64,000 nt of DNA. Source: Clostridiales bacterium (GTDB lineage Bacteria > Bacillota > Clostridia > Oscillospirales > Acutalibacteraceae). Both the position numbers and the translations under genes were made by a program. The DNA lies in contig JAILOG010000016.1 of the NCBI GenBank assembly GCA_024690965.1, forward strand, positions 124,001-188,000. Direction: 5' to 3'. Positions 17,727-26,520 of this stretch are shown piece after piece (position 1 is the first letter of the stretch; the number at the start of each line of letters is the position of its first letter). The notes below the pieces were generated by a model. It was not told the DNA's origin. It did no database searches and was given only the letters and a program-made list of their open reading frames with translations.

Positions 17727-17788
17727 GATGAATGAGGGCAATTATATATGTTAACGGTAAAATTGCCCCGTATCAAATTTTTATTCAT
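17727..17788 (+). promoter_or_regulatory. Structured 5' leader of yedE
   Basis: In the expected leader, GGGCAATT at 17736-17743 pairs with AATTGCCC at 17761-17768, and ATGAAT at 17728-17733 can pair with ATTCAT at 17783-17788, giving a nested two-stem fold. It ends just before the AAAAGGAG ribosome site. It may be a regulatory RNA, but no known riboswitch class is recognised. Confidence 0.4.
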
Positions 17789-17807
17789 ATCAAAAGGAGA
17801 AGAATTT

Positions 17808-18914
17808 ATGAGTAAGAAAATCAATCTGTGGGTTCTGATAACCGGTGCTGTAATAGGTATAGCCGCGCTGGTACTTACCGCATTCGGCAACCCCGCAAAC
17901 ATGGGCTTTTGTATAGCTTGCTTCCTGCGTGACATAGCAGGCGCGACAAAAATGCACACAGCACCCGTTGTTCAGTACATCCGCCCCGAAATTATCGGTC
18001 TTGTTTTAGGCTCAACTATATTGGCCGTTATCAGAGGCGAGTTTAAGCCAAAAGCAGGTTCTTCACCTGCCACACGTTTTATTATCGGCGCATTCGTTAT
18101 GATAGGCGCACTTGTGTTCCTCGGCTGTCCTTTGAGAATGGTTATCCGTATGGGCGGCGGCGACCTCAACGCATTTGTAGGTCTTGTAGGATTTGCGCTC
18201 GGTATTTTGATAGGAATATTTTTCCTTAAAAAAGGCTTTACATTAAAGAGAAGTTATACTGTCACACTTAGCGAAGGCATGGCGTTGCCCGGCATTATGA
18301 TAGGCTTGCTCGTGCTTCTTATCGCAGTTCCCGCAATTTTCACTTTCTCCACAGAGGGTCCCGGCTCAAAGCACGCTCCGCTTGTTTTGTCGCTTTTGGT
18401 TGCTCTTGTTGTAGGAGCGCTTGCGCAAAGATCACGTATTTGCATGGTTGGCGGTATGCGTGACGCTGTTATGTTCAAGGATTTTAATTTGCTTGCAGGC
18501 TTTGGTGTAATATTCCTCGTTGTACTTATAGGCAACATTATTCTCGGCAACTTTAAGGGATTCTCTACATATCTTCAGCCAATATCACACGCAAGTCAGC
18601 TTTGGAACCTTTTAGGTATGGTTTTAGTTGGCTGGGGCAGCGTGCTGCTTGGCGGATGCCCGTTAAGACAGCTCATACTTGCAGGTGAAGGCAACGGCGA
18701 CAGCGCAGTTACAGTACTTGGTATGATAGTAGGCGCGGCTTTCGCGCATAACTTCGGCCTTGCAGGCGGCGCAGCAAGCCTTGCGGAAGACGGAACATAT
18801 TCCGCAGGCGGAATAGGCGACGCAGGTAAAATAGCAGTAGCTATCGGCTTTGGCGTATTACTTATAATATCAATAGTAAATACACTTAAACAGAGGGAGG
18901 CTAAAAAAGCATGA
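17808..18914 (+). CDS. yedE: YedE-family putative selenium transporter
   Basis: A 368-residue inner membrane protein with about ten hydrophobic segments. It belongs to the YeeE/YedE family, in the branch linked to selenium metabolism by gene context. Two inverted-topology halves each carry a conserved cysteine: LGCPLRMVIRMGGGD in the first and LGGCPLRQLILAGEGN in the second, plus SRICMVGGMRD. These cysteines are thought to relay the chalcogen ion. The ATG at 17808 follows AAAAGGAG; an earlier ATG at 17748 lies within the leader and is rejected. It overlaps yedF by four bases (ATGA). Confidence 0.92.
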   Translation: MSKKINLWVLITGAVIGIAALVLTAFGNPANMGFCIACFLRDIAGATKMHTAPVVQYIRPEIIGLVLGSTILAVIRGEFKPKAGSSPATRFIIGAFVMIGALVFLGCPLRMVIRMGGGDLNAFVGLVGFALGILIGIFFLKKGFTLKRSYTVTLSEGMALPGIMIGLLVLLIAVPAIFTFSTEGPGSKHAPLVLSLLVALVVGALAQRSRICMVGGMRDAVMFKDFNLLAGFGVIFLVVLIGNIILGNFKGFSTYLQPISHASQLWNLLGMVLVGWGSVLLGGCPLRQLILAGEGNGDSAVTVLGMIVGAAFAHNFGLAGGAASLAEDGTYSAGGIGDAGKIAVAIGFGVLLIISIVNTLKQREAKKA

Positions 18915-19120
18915 TTGACGCAAGAGGATTAAGTTGTCCCATGCCCGTGGTAATGGTGCAGAACGAGGTTAAAAAATCTTCACCAAATGAACTGAAGGTT
19001 CAGGTGGACAGTATGGTTTGCGTTGAGAACATTACAAGATACGCAAGCTCTCAAAAGTATGACGTTGAGGTAGCAAATAAAGACGGAGAATTTGAGCTTA
19101 CTCTCAAAAAGAAGAAATAA
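18911..19120 (+). CDS. yedF: TusA-like selenium metabolism protein (YedF N-terminal type)
   Basis: A 69-residue TusA/SirA-family protein. The conserved DARGLSCPMPVV holds the sulfur or selenium carrier cysteine of the CPxP motif. Full-length selenium-linked YedF proteins are near 200 residues, with a DsrE-like half after the TusA domain; here only the TusA half exists and the stop codon is followed by a terminator, so it is a complete short protein rather than a visible truncation. It is translationally coupled to yedE, suggesting that it accepts the imported selenium species. Confidence 0.85.
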   Translation: MIDARGLSCPMPVVMVQNEVKKSSPNELKVQVDSMVCVENITRYASSQKYDVEVANKDGEFELTLKKKK

Positions 19121-19137
19121 TACATAATGAATTTACA

Positions 19138-19180
19138 AGTCCGCAAGTCAGCGTGTGCCGATTTGCGGACTGTTTTTTTT
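19138..19180 (+). terminator. Terminator after yedF
   Basis: AGTCCGCAA at 19138-19146 pairs with TTGCGGACT at 19163-19171, followed by eight T. Confidence 0.92.
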
Positions 19181-19227
19181 ACAGACCGTGGTTTTAATAA
19201 TAGAATAACGACGATACGGCTTTATAA

Positions 19228-19256
19228 TTGATTTTTGCTTGTTTGTATGTTATAAT
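19228..19256 (+). promoter_or_regulatory. Promoter for the selenium-dependent xanthine dehydrogenase
   Basis: TTGATT at 19228-19233 and a perfect TATAAT at 19251-19256, 17 bases apart. The start site would fall inside the palindrome that begins at 19256. Confidence 0.6.
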
Positions 19257-19274
19257 AAACAAAATATTTGTTTA
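19256..19274. promoter_or_regulatory. 19-bp palindromic operator at the Se-XDH start site
   Basis: TAAACAAA at 19256-19263 and TTTGTTTA at 19267-19274 are perfect inverted arms around ATA. It overlaps the end of the -10 element and the expected transcription start, a position typical of repressor operators. The cognate regulator is not known. Confidence 0.5.
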
Positions 19275-19327
19275 CAATTGTTCGGAATTATGATTTTTAT
19301 AAAAACAAACTCGAAGGGGTATGTTGT

Positions 19328-21913
19328 ATGGCTGTATTTTCAGTTAACGGAAAAACCGTTACGGTAGAGAAAAATCAAAAGCTTATCAGATATCTGCGCG
19401 ACGAGCTTAAGCTTACAAGCGTAAAGGACGGATGCAGTGAAGGCGCGTGCGGCACCTGCCACGTTCTTGTTGACGGAAAGCTCACAAAAGCTTGCATTTT
19501 ACAAACAGATAAAATGGAAGGAAAATCCGTTGTAACCGTTGAGGGGTTGTCTGATTTTGAAAAAGAAGCATATACATACGCTTTCGGAAAAGCCGGTGCC
19601 GTTCAATGCGGATTTTGTATACCCGGTATGATAATGGCGGCAAAATCGCTCATAGATGTTAATCAAAACCCCACAAGAGACGAAGCCGCGTATGCCATAA
19701 GAAACAATATATGCCGTTGCACAGGCTATGTTAAAATAATAGACGGCATTTTGCTGGCGGCAAAGGTAATAAGAGAAGGAAAAGTACCATGCGATGAAAA
19801 AGACTTTGAGGTTGGCTCACGTGTTCAGCGAATAGACGTAGCGGAAAAGGTTCAGGGCTATGGCAAATATCCCGATGACGTGTATGTGGACGGTATGTGC
19901 TACGGCAGCGCCGTGCGCAGTGAATATCCGCGCGCCCGTGTGCTTTCGATAGATACAAGCGAAGCTGAAAGCTTACCGGGAGTTGTATGTGTGCTAACAG
20001 CGAAAGATATTCCGGGAAAGAATTATGTGGGCCACATAAAAAAAGACCAGCCGACATTGATACCGGTAGGCGAGATCACACACTATTTAGGCGATTCCGT
20101 TGCTTTGGTGTGCGCAAAAGACAGAGAAACACTTGAAGCCGCCAAAAAGCTTGTTAAGGTAGAATATGAGGTTCTAGACGCGGTTCATAACCCTGAAGAA
20201 GCGGCGCGGGAAAACGCACCGCTTGTATTTGAAACAGATGAAAACAATGTACAGGCTTATAAGCATGTTTCCAGAGGCAACGCGGAAGAAGCTATAAAAA
20301 GCTCAAAGTTTGTGCTTTCGCATCATTTTGAAACACCGTGGACTGAACACGCTTTTTTGGAGCCGGAGTGCTGTGTTGCGTTACCGCTTGAAAACGGCGG
20401 CGTAAAGCTTTTAACCACAGACCAAAGCGCGCACACCACACTTCATGAGTGCGCACAGATGCTCGGCGTTGACTATGACCATTGCCTTGTTGAAAATCAG
20501 CTTGTAGGAGGCGGATTCGGCGGAAAAGAGGATATGTCCGTCCAGCACCACGCCGCTTTAATTGCTTATGTAGCCAGAGTACCTGTTAAAGTAAAGCTTT
20601 CAAGAAGCGAGTCTATATTGATACATCCGAAACGTCACCCATTTAAAATGGATTTTACAATGGGCTGCGATGAAAACGGAATTATTCAGGGCGTTAAAGC
20701 AAGCGTTGTGTCCGATACAGGCGCCTTTGCGTCGCTCGGCGGTCCCGTTTTGGAGCGTGCGTGTACTCACGCGGCAGGTCCGTACGCATATGAGAATTTT
20801 GAAATAGAGGGACGGGCATATTATACAAACAATCCCCCTGCCGGCGCATTCAGAGGTTTCGGCGTTACACAGACGTGCTTCGCCACAGAGTCTCTTTTGA
20901 ACGAAATGGCTGATTTGGTGGGAATTTCACCTTGGGAGATAAGATACAGAAACGCCATCCGTCCCGGCGGAGTACTTCCTAACGGTCAAATAGTCGGCGC
21001 AGAAACAGGCTTGGTAGAAACATTGGAGGCTGTAAAGCCTTACTATGATGAAGCAATAAAGAACGGCGAGCCCGTAGGTATTGCGTGCGCCATGAAAAAC
21101 GCGGGCGTAGGCGTTGGTCTCCCCGACTGGGGCAGAGCGAAACTTATTATTGAAGATGACGCAAAAGTACACATTTATTCGGGCGCATCTTGTATCGGAC
21201 AAGGTCTCGGCACGGTGCTTACACAAATGGTAGTAACAAACGCGGGTTTGACTCCCGATGATATAGTATATGAAAGAAGCAACACATGGATTGCTCCCGA
21301 TTCGGGCGATACATCGGGTTCACGCCAAACACTTGTAACAGGTGAAGCTTGCAGAAGAGCCTGTGAAAAGCTTGTAGAGGCGCTTAAGGGTAAGACCTTA
21401 AAAGATTTAATCGGGCAAGAGTTCTACGGGGAGTATCTCGCAAAAACCGATCCCCTCGGCGCGGACGTTCCAAACCCGGTATCCCACGTTGCGTACGGCT
21501 ACGCGACACAAATGTGTGTTTTAGACAAAGAAACAGGCAGAATAAAGAAATTTGTCGCTGCTCACGATGTGGGCAAGGCGGTAAATCCTCTATCCTGCGA
21601 GGGACAGATAGAAGGCGGCGTTGTAATGTCTATGGGTTTTGCCCTTACAGAGAAGTATCCTATAGATGACAACTGCAAGCCGACCGCGAAATACGGTACG
21701 CTGGGGCTTTTTAAAGCAAATCAGATACCGCCGGAGATAAAGGCGATAGTAGTAGAAAAGCCCGGTCTTAACCTTGCGAACGGCGCAATTGGCATAGGAG
21801 AGATAACATCAATACCTACTGCTCCCGCCATCGCGGACGCTTATTTCAGATTAGACGGAGAACGGCGTTTCTCACTTCCGCTTGATAATACGCCGTATTC
21901 CAAGAAAAAATAA
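19328..21913 (+). CDS. Selenium-dependent xanthine dehydrogenase (fused Fe-S and molybdopterin domains)
   Basis: An 861-residue molybdenum hydroxylase that joins an N-terminal [2Fe-2S] unit to the molybdopterin catalytic unit, the arrangement of the selenium-dependent XDH family. The first cluster is held by Cys36, 41, 44 and 56; the second by Cys94, 97, 129 and 131. The molybdopterin part shows VGGGFGGKED, GAFRGFGVTQ and the catalytic glutamate in IGIGEITS. No FAD domain is present, so electrons probably leave through another subunit. Likely substrates are purines; the selenium is a labile ligand, not selenocysteine. The ATG at 19328 follows AAGGGG. Confidence 0.9.
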   Translation: MAVFSVNGKTVTVEKNQKLIRYLRDELKLTSVKDGCSEGACGTCHVLVDGKLTKACILQTDKMEGKSVVTVEGLSDFEKEAYTYAFGKAGAVQCGFCIPGMIMAAKSLIDVNQNPTRDEAAYAIRNNICRCTGYVKIIDGILLAAKVIREGKVPCDEKDFEVGSRVQRIDVAEKVQGYGKYPDDVYVDGMCYGSAVRSEYPRARVLSIDTSEAESLPGVVCVLTAKDIPGKNYVGHIKKDQPTLIPVGEITHYLGDSVALVCAKDRETLEAAKKLVKVEYEVLDAVHNPEEAARENAPLVFETDENNVQAYKHVSRGNAEEAIKSSKFVLSHHFETPWTEHAFLEPECCVALPLENGGVKLLTTDQSAHTTLHECAQMLGVDYDHCLVENQLVGGGFGGKEDMSVQHHAALIAYVARVPVKVKLSRSESILIHPKRHPFKMDFTMGCDENGIIQGVKASVVSDTGAFASLGGPVLERACTHAAGPYAYENFEIEGRAYYTNNPPAGAFRGFGVTQTCFATESLLNEMADLVGISPWEIRYRNAIRPGGVLPNGQIVGAETGLVETLEAVKPYYDEAIKNGEPVGIACAMKNAGVGVGLPDWGRAKLIIEDDAKVHIYSGASCIGQGLGTVLTQMVVTNAGLTPDDIVYERSNTWIAPDSGDTSGSRQTLVTGEACRRACEKLVEALKGKTLKDLIGQEFYGEYLAKTDPLGADVPNPVSHVAYGYATQMCVLDKETGRIKKFVAAHDVGKAVNPLSCEGQIEGGVVMSMGFALTEKYPIDDNCKPTAKYGTLGLFKANQIPPEIKAIVVEKPGLNLANGAIGIGEITSIPTAPAIADAYFRLDGERRFSLPLDNTPYSKKK

Positions 21914-21919
21914 AACGCA

Positions 21920-21943
21920 CAACCGACGTTGTTTTGTCGGTTG
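21920..21943 (-). terminator. Terminator for mocA between convergent genes
   Basis: CAACCGAC at 21920-21927 pairs with GTCGGTTG at 21936-21943. On the minus strand the stem is followed by a T-rich run, so it mainly ends mocA, and perhaps also the converging dehydrogenase transcript. Confidence 0.75.
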
Positions 21944-21967
21944 CGACGTTGTGATAACCATAGTTTA

Positions 21968-22561
21968 TTATTTAACAGCAATATTTTCAATTATCTCGGG
22001 GGTATCTACATCTATGAGTTCGGTTTCAGGTACTTCAAATAACAGCAGATTATCCTCGTGCAATTCTATTACAGATCTGCCGCCTCTGTCACCGGACAGA
22101 CCGCACAATTCTTTGTAATATGCTTTTGGAAAAATACAGGGATTGCCGCGCCTTCCATCGCTTGACATGCTTATTATGCAGTTTGGGTTGTCACGGAAAA
22201 AATCAAGCATTTGAGATACGCTCTCACGTTTAAGCCACGGCTGATCCGATACCTGATATATTATCCCATCGCACTTGCTTCCAAGAGCTTGTGTTCCGAG
22301 CTTTACACTGTGGCTCAGCCCCAGTTCGGGGTGTTCGTTTGTTATATATTTAAAGCCAAATTTTTCCGCAAGCTTCGCAATGCTTTCATACTGCGTGACT
22401 ACAACGACATAAGAAAGCTTTTCTTTGGGAATAGCTTCAAGGGCGTGTTCTATCATTGATTTACCGTCTATTTTGGCTAAAAGCTTATTCTCTCCGAAAC
22501 GGACGGAATTACCCGCGGCAAGGACTACACAGCCTACCTTGATGTTGTTGTGAAAAATCAT
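21968..22561 (-). CDS. mocA: Molybdenum cofactor cytidylyltransferase-like protein
   Basis: A 197-residue MobA-like nucleotidyltransferase of the MocA/YgfJ type. The nucleotide-binding N-terminus VLAAGNSVRFGENKLL (about 13-28) is intact; other landmarks are YQVSDQPWL, GRRGNPCIFP and GDRGGRSVI. MocA adds CMP to molybdopterin to give the cytosine dinucleotide form used by xanthine-oxidase-family enzymes. It lies on the minus strand between the two dehydrogenase loci, divergent from xdhA, which supports a role in their cofactor supply. AAGGATG precedes the ATG. Confidence 0.9.
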   Translation of the reverse strand: MIFHNNIKVGCVVLAAGNSVRFGENKLLAKIDGKSMIEHALEAIPKEKLSYVVVVTQYESIAKLAEKFGFKYITNEHPELGLSHSVKLGTQALGSKCDGIIYQVSDQPWLKRESVSQMLDFFRDNPNCIISMSSDGRRGNPCIFPKAYYKELCGLSGDRGGRSVIELHEDNLLLFEVPETELIDVDTPEIIENIAVK

Positions 22562-22604
22562 CTTATCACATCCTTAATAATCGCAATTCATTTTACTTAA
22601 AATT

Positions 22605-22633
22605 TTTACCTGTGTCAAGGACAGAACTATAAT
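22605..22633 (+). promoter_or_regulatory. Promoter for xdhABC
   Basis: A perfect TATAAT lies at 22628-22633, with a weak TTTACC 17 bases upstream at 22605-22610. It lies in the gap divergent from mocA. Confidence 0.5.
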
Positions 22634-22700
22634 ACAAATATTATAACCGTAAATCAGCGTTTTAATTTATAAAAAATATTTCTTCCGAGGAGGAAACGTT

Positions 22701-25019
22701 ATGAACAAAGTAGGACAAAGCGAAGTAAGAGTAGACGGATACGACAAAGCCACCGGCAGGACGAAGTATTACGAAGACCGTATGCCCGCGGACGCCCTTT
22801 ATGTCCGCATAAAGCACGCCGAAAAGGCTCATGCGATCGTCAAATCTATCGACACGGAAGCTGCTATGAAAATACCGGGAGTAGTAAAGGTGCTTACTTG
22901 CTTTGATGTGCCGGATATACCTTTCCCAACGGCAGGACACCCATGGTCTATGGACCCCGGTCATCAAGACGTAGCGGACAGAAAGCTTTTGAATACCCAC
23001 GTTCGCTACTGGGGCGATGATATCGCCGTTGTTATCGCCGAAAACGAAGTAGCCGCAAATCAAGGCGTCCGTGCTTTGACCGTTGAGTATGAAGAGCTTC
23101 CATTTGTTCTTGACGCTCAAAAGGCAATGGAGGACGGCGCGCCGCTTTTGCATGAGCAATACCCCAATAATATTCTTAAGCATACTTCAAACCGCTTGGG
23201 AGATTATCAGAACGCAATAAAAGAAGAAGGTCTGATAAAGGTAGAAGGCTGGTATGATACGCCAACCGTACAGCACTGCCACATTGAAAATCACGGTTGC
23301 TATGCCTACGAGGAAAACGGACGTATAGTAGTAGTTGCCTCAACGCAGATACCTCACATTATACGCCGTGTTGTAGGTCAGGCACTTGGCAGACCTTGGG
23401 CAGATATTCAGGTTATTAAACCTTATATCGGCGGCGGCTTCGGCAATAAGCAGGACGCGCTTTATGAGCCGCTTTGCGCGTGGTGCAGCACACAGGTAGG
23501 CGGCAGATGTGTTCGCATAGACTGCGCAAGAGAAGAAACATTTGTTTCTAACCGTGTGCGCCACGCAATACGTTTTCATATTATTTCGTGGTTGAGAAAA
23601 GACGGCACAATAGCCGCCAGAAAGGTAGAATGTTTCTCAAATCAAGGGGCTTATGCCTCTCACGGACATTCTATTGTCGCAAAGGGAATGGGTTCTTTCC
23701 ATCAGCATTACCCCTGCCCGAATATGGAATGTGACAGCTATACAGTATATACAAACAGACCTGTCGCAGGCGCTATGCGCGGTTACGGTATGCCTCAGGC
23801 TTCATTTGCCGATGAATCAAATATAGATGAATGTGCCCGTGCGGTGGGTATGGAGCCGATGGAATTCAGACGCAAGAATATTATGCCGCAGGGGTATAAG
23901 GATAATTTCTCAGGCAATGTAAACTATTATGATACATACAGAGAATGTATGAAAAAAGGCGCTGAAATTATTGATTATGAGCGTAAATTAAAGGAATACG
24001 CAAATGATACCGGAAAGATTCGCCGCGGCATAGGTATGGCGACATTCTGGTACAACACAGCTGTTTATCCTATTTCTTTAGAGACATCATCAAACCGTAT
24101 GCTGTTAAACCTTGACGGCACCGTTACAATGCAGTGCGGTGAAACAGAAATAGGTCAGGGCGCGGATACGGCTTACGCTCAAATGACAGCAGAGGCTTTG
24201 GGACTTAAAAGCTATAAAGACGTTCATGTTGTTTCCTGTCAGGATACCGATATAACACCAACAGGACTCGGAGCGTACGCGTCGCGTCAAACGTATGTTG
24301 CGGGATTCTCAATTAAACAGACAGCAGAGCTTCTGAAAGAAAAAATACTAAAATATGCTTGTGAGGTCACCCGTCAGGCGGTTGCCAACATGGATATCGA
24401 GGATGGCAATATCATAAGAAAAGGCGATAAACAGGTGCTTATGAGCCTTAAAGAATTGGCTATGACAGCGCAGTATAATCCCGTTCACAGCGAGCATATA
24501 ACTGCCGAATCAACATACACAATCAGAAACAATGCCTATTCATTTGGTTGCACCTTTGCTGAGGTAGAAGTAGATATAGAAATGTGCAAAACAAAGCTTG
24601 TGAGAATAGTAAACGTACACGACTGCGGTAACCTTATAAATCCGGCGCTTGCCGAGGCACAGGTACACGGCGGTATGTCAATGGCAATAGGCTACGGTTT
24701 AAGCGAACAGCTTATCTTTGATGAAAAAACCGGCAAACCCCTTAACAACAACCTGCTTGACTATAAGCTTTCAACATTTATGGATCACCCAAACCTTGAA
24801 GCGTACTTCATTGAAAACCCGGAACCCACTTCCCCATTCGGCACGAAAGCTTTGGGCGAGCCCCCGGCATGCTCGGGAGCTCCGGCTATACGCAACGCGA
24901 TACTTAATGCCACAGGCGTTGCCATTAACAAAAACCCGATAAATCCGCACGTTTTGTTTGCGGAGTTCAGCAAAGCAGGACTTATTAACGACCCCTGGAC
25001 AGAAAAGGAGGAAAAATAA
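22701..25019 (+). CDS. xdhA: Xanthine dehydrogenase molybdenum-binding subunit
   Basis: The large catalytic subunit (772 residues) of a three-subunit molybdenum hydroxylase. It oxidises a purine carbon using the molybdopterin centre. It begins with the a/b hammerhead domain (VRVDGYDKATGRTKYYED) and continues with the molybdopterin domain: IGGGFGNKQDA, GAMRGYGMPQASF, the substrate-loop GETEIGQGADT and the catalytic glutamate in KALGEPPA. GAGGAGG lies ahead of the ATG. It is followed after 3 bases by xdhB, then xdhC. The substrate (xanthine, hypoxanthine or another purine) cannot be fixed from sequence. Confidence 0.92.
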   Translation: MNKVGQSEVRVDGYDKATGRTKYYEDRMPADALYVRIKHAEKAHAIVKSIDTEAAMKIPGVVKVLTCFDVPDIPFPTAGHPWSMDPGHQDVADRKLLNTHVRYWGDDIAVVIAENEVAANQGVRALTVEYEELPFVLDAQKAMEDGAPLLHEQYPNNILKHTSNRLGDYQNAIKEEGLIKVEGWYDTPTVQHCHIENHGCYAYEENGRIVVVASTQIPHIIRRVVGQALGRPWADIQVIKPYIGGGFGNKQDALYEPLCAWCSTQVGGRCVRIDCAREETFVSNRVRHAIRFHIISWLRKDGTIAARKVECFSNQGAYASHGHSIVAKGMGSFHQHYPCPNMECDSYTVYTNRPVAGAMRGYGMPQASFADESNIDECARAVGMEPMEFRRKNIMPQGYKDNFSGNVNYYDTYRECMKKGAEIIDYERKLKEYANDTGKIRRGIGMATFWYNTAVYPISLETSSNRMLLNLDGTVTMQCGETEIGQGADTAYAQMTAEALGLKSYKDVHVVSCQDTDITPTGLGAYASRQTYVAGFSIKQTAELLKEKILKYACEVTRQAVANMDIEDGNIIRKGDKQVLMSLKELAMTAQYNPVHSEHITAESTYTIRNNAYSFGCTFAEVEVDIEMCKTKLVRIVNVHDCGNLINPALAEAQVHGGMSMAIGYGLSEQLIFDEKTGKPLNNNLLDYKLSTFMDHPNLEAYFIENPEPTSPFGTKALGEPPACSGAPAIRNAILNATGVAINKNPINPHVLFAEFSKAGLINDPWTEKEEK

Positions 25020-25022
25020 GCT

Positions 25023-25910
25023 ATGTATGATATGAAAGCGCTTTATGAAGCTGAAAGTGTAGAACACGCAATACAGCTTCGCCTTGAACATCCCGAAGCA
25101 CAAATAATTGCCGGCGGTTCAGATGTACTTGTGCAAATGCGTGAAGGCAGACGCGCCGGCAAAGAACTTATTTCTATCTATATGATAGATGAAATGCGCG
25201 GCATAAGCATAGATAAAGACGAAAATATAAGAATAGGCTCTCTTACAAGCTTTTCTCATATTACACGCGATCCCATAATTCAAAAATACATTAATGTATT
25301 GGGCGAGGCGGTAGACCAAGTAGGCTCTCCTCAAATAAGAAATATCGGCACTATAGGCGGCAATACCTGTAACGGCGTAACATCGGCAGATTCCGCGTCA
25401 ACCTTACACGCTTGGGAAGCCATAGTAGAGCTTACGGGCAAAAACGGTGTAAGACGCATCCCGATAAAGGATTTCTACATCAAAGCAGGTACTGTTGATA
25501 TTCACGCAGAAGAAGGCGAAATACAAACTGCTATTTTGATACCGAAGACAAGCTATGAAAACACATACGGACATTATATAAAATACGGTATGCGAAACGC
25601 AATGGAAATAGCCTCTCTGGGATGTAGCGTAAACGTAAGACTCAGCGAAGACAAAAGAACGATTGAGCGTGCCCGTATAGCTTACGGTGTAGCAGGTCCT
25701 GTACCGATGCGTGTACCGAGTGCCGAATCAGTCGCGAACGGAAGCGTAATTTCGGAGTCGCTTTTAGATGAATTTGCGCTTGCCGTGCTAAACGACATTA
25801 ATCCGCGTAACTCATGGAGAGCGAGCCGTGATTTCAGACTTCACATCGCCGTAGAAATGGCGAAACGTTGCCTTGCTGAATCTATTAAGAGAGCCGGAGG
25901 TGTTATATAA
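25023..25910 (+). CDS. xdhB: Xanthine dehydrogenase FAD-binding subunit
   Basis: A 295-residue FAD-domain subunit that passes electrons from the Fe-S centres to NAD+ or another acceptor. FAD-binding landmarks are IIAGGSDVLVQMREG near residues 28-42 and QIRNIGTIGGNTCNGVTSAD near 100-120; the CO-dehydrogenase flavoprotein C-terminal domain follows (YGVAGPVPMRV). Its stop codon shares a base with the xdhC start (TAATG), so the two are translationally coupled. It may also serve the FAD-less selenium XDH upstream, which is inference. Confidence 0.92.
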   Translation: MYDMKALYEAESVEHAIQLRLEHPEAQIIAGGSDVLVQMREGRRAGKELISIYMIDEMRGISIDKDENIRIGSLTSFSHITRDPIIQKYINVLGEAVDQVGSPQIRNIGTIGGNTCNGVTSADSASTLHAWEAIVELTGKNGVRRIPIKDFYIKAGTVDIHAEEGEIQTAILIPKTSYENTYGHYIKYGMRNAMEIASLGCSVNVRLSEDKRTIERARIAYGVAGPVPMRVPSAESVANGSVISESLLDEFALAVLNDINPRNSWRASRDFRLHIAVEMAKRCLAESIKRAGGVI

Positions 25911-26404
25911 TGAGTCAGTATAAAGTAGTTCATTGCAACATTAACGGTAAAGACGTTGAAAAAGTGGTAGATGTTCGTGCGTCGCTTACCGATATGCTGA
26001 GAAACGAATATCACCTTACATCCGTTAAAAAGGGCTGTGAAGTAGGTGAATGCGGCGCTTGTAATGTACTTATCGACGGTGAGGCATTCAACTCTTGCAT
26101 TTACCTTGCAGTTTGGGCGGAAGGCAAGCATATAAGGACGCTTGAGGGCTTAGTAGGTCCCAACGGTGAGCTTTCAGATATACAGCAGGCGTTCATAGAT
26201 GAAACGGCTATCCAGTGCGGATTTTGTACACCGGGATTTATTATGACAGCGGTGGAAATATTGGAAGCAAACACCCTTTACACCGATGATGAGTTGAGAA
26301 AACTTCTGTCAGGTCATCTTTGTCGTTGCACGGGATATGAAAATATTCTCCGCGCGGTAAAGAAAACGATGTACCGCAGATTGGGTAAAGAAATAGATTT
26401 TTGA
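25910..26404 (+). CDS. xdhC: Xanthine dehydrogenase iron-sulfur subunit
   Basis: A 164-residue subunit holding two [2Fe-2S] clusters. The plant-ferredoxin-type cluster uses Cys43, 48, 51 and 63 (CEVGECGAC); the second uses Cys103, 106, 138 and 140 (CGFC and CRCTGY). It moves electrons from molybdenum to FAD. It closes the xdhABC operon, which ends at a strong terminator about 75 bases downstream. Confidence 0.93.
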   Translation: MSQYKVVHCNINGKDVEKVVDVRASLTDMLRNEYHLTSVKKGCEVGECGACNVLIDGEAFNSCIYLAVWAEGKHIRTLEGLVGPNGELSDIQQAFIDETAIQCGFCTPGFIMTAVEILEANTLYTDDELRKLLSGHLCRCTGYENILRAVKKTMYRRLGKEIDF

Positions 26405-26477
26405 TATTATTTGTAAAACTATTATTAGTGTCAAACGGCAAAAAAAGACAAATAATTTAGTATAACTGAGTATTAAA

Positions 26478-26520
26478 TCAAGGGGCTGTTCCGAGTGCTT
26501 TCAGAACAGCCCCTTGATTT
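26478..26520. terminator. Terminator after xdhC
   Basis: Perfect 14-base arms at 26478-26491 and 26504-26517 around a 12-base loop, followed by a short T run. It marks the end of the Se/Mo island. Confidence 0.88.

Noticed and set aside
17748..17807. Upstream ATG for yedE
   Set aside because: No ribosome site; it falls inside the structured leader, and the family N-terminus begins at 17808.
19328..26404. Selenocysteine (in-frame TGA) in the hydroxylases or SelD
   Set aside because: All frames run intact through the conserved motifs without internal TGA; selenium here would be a labile cofactor.
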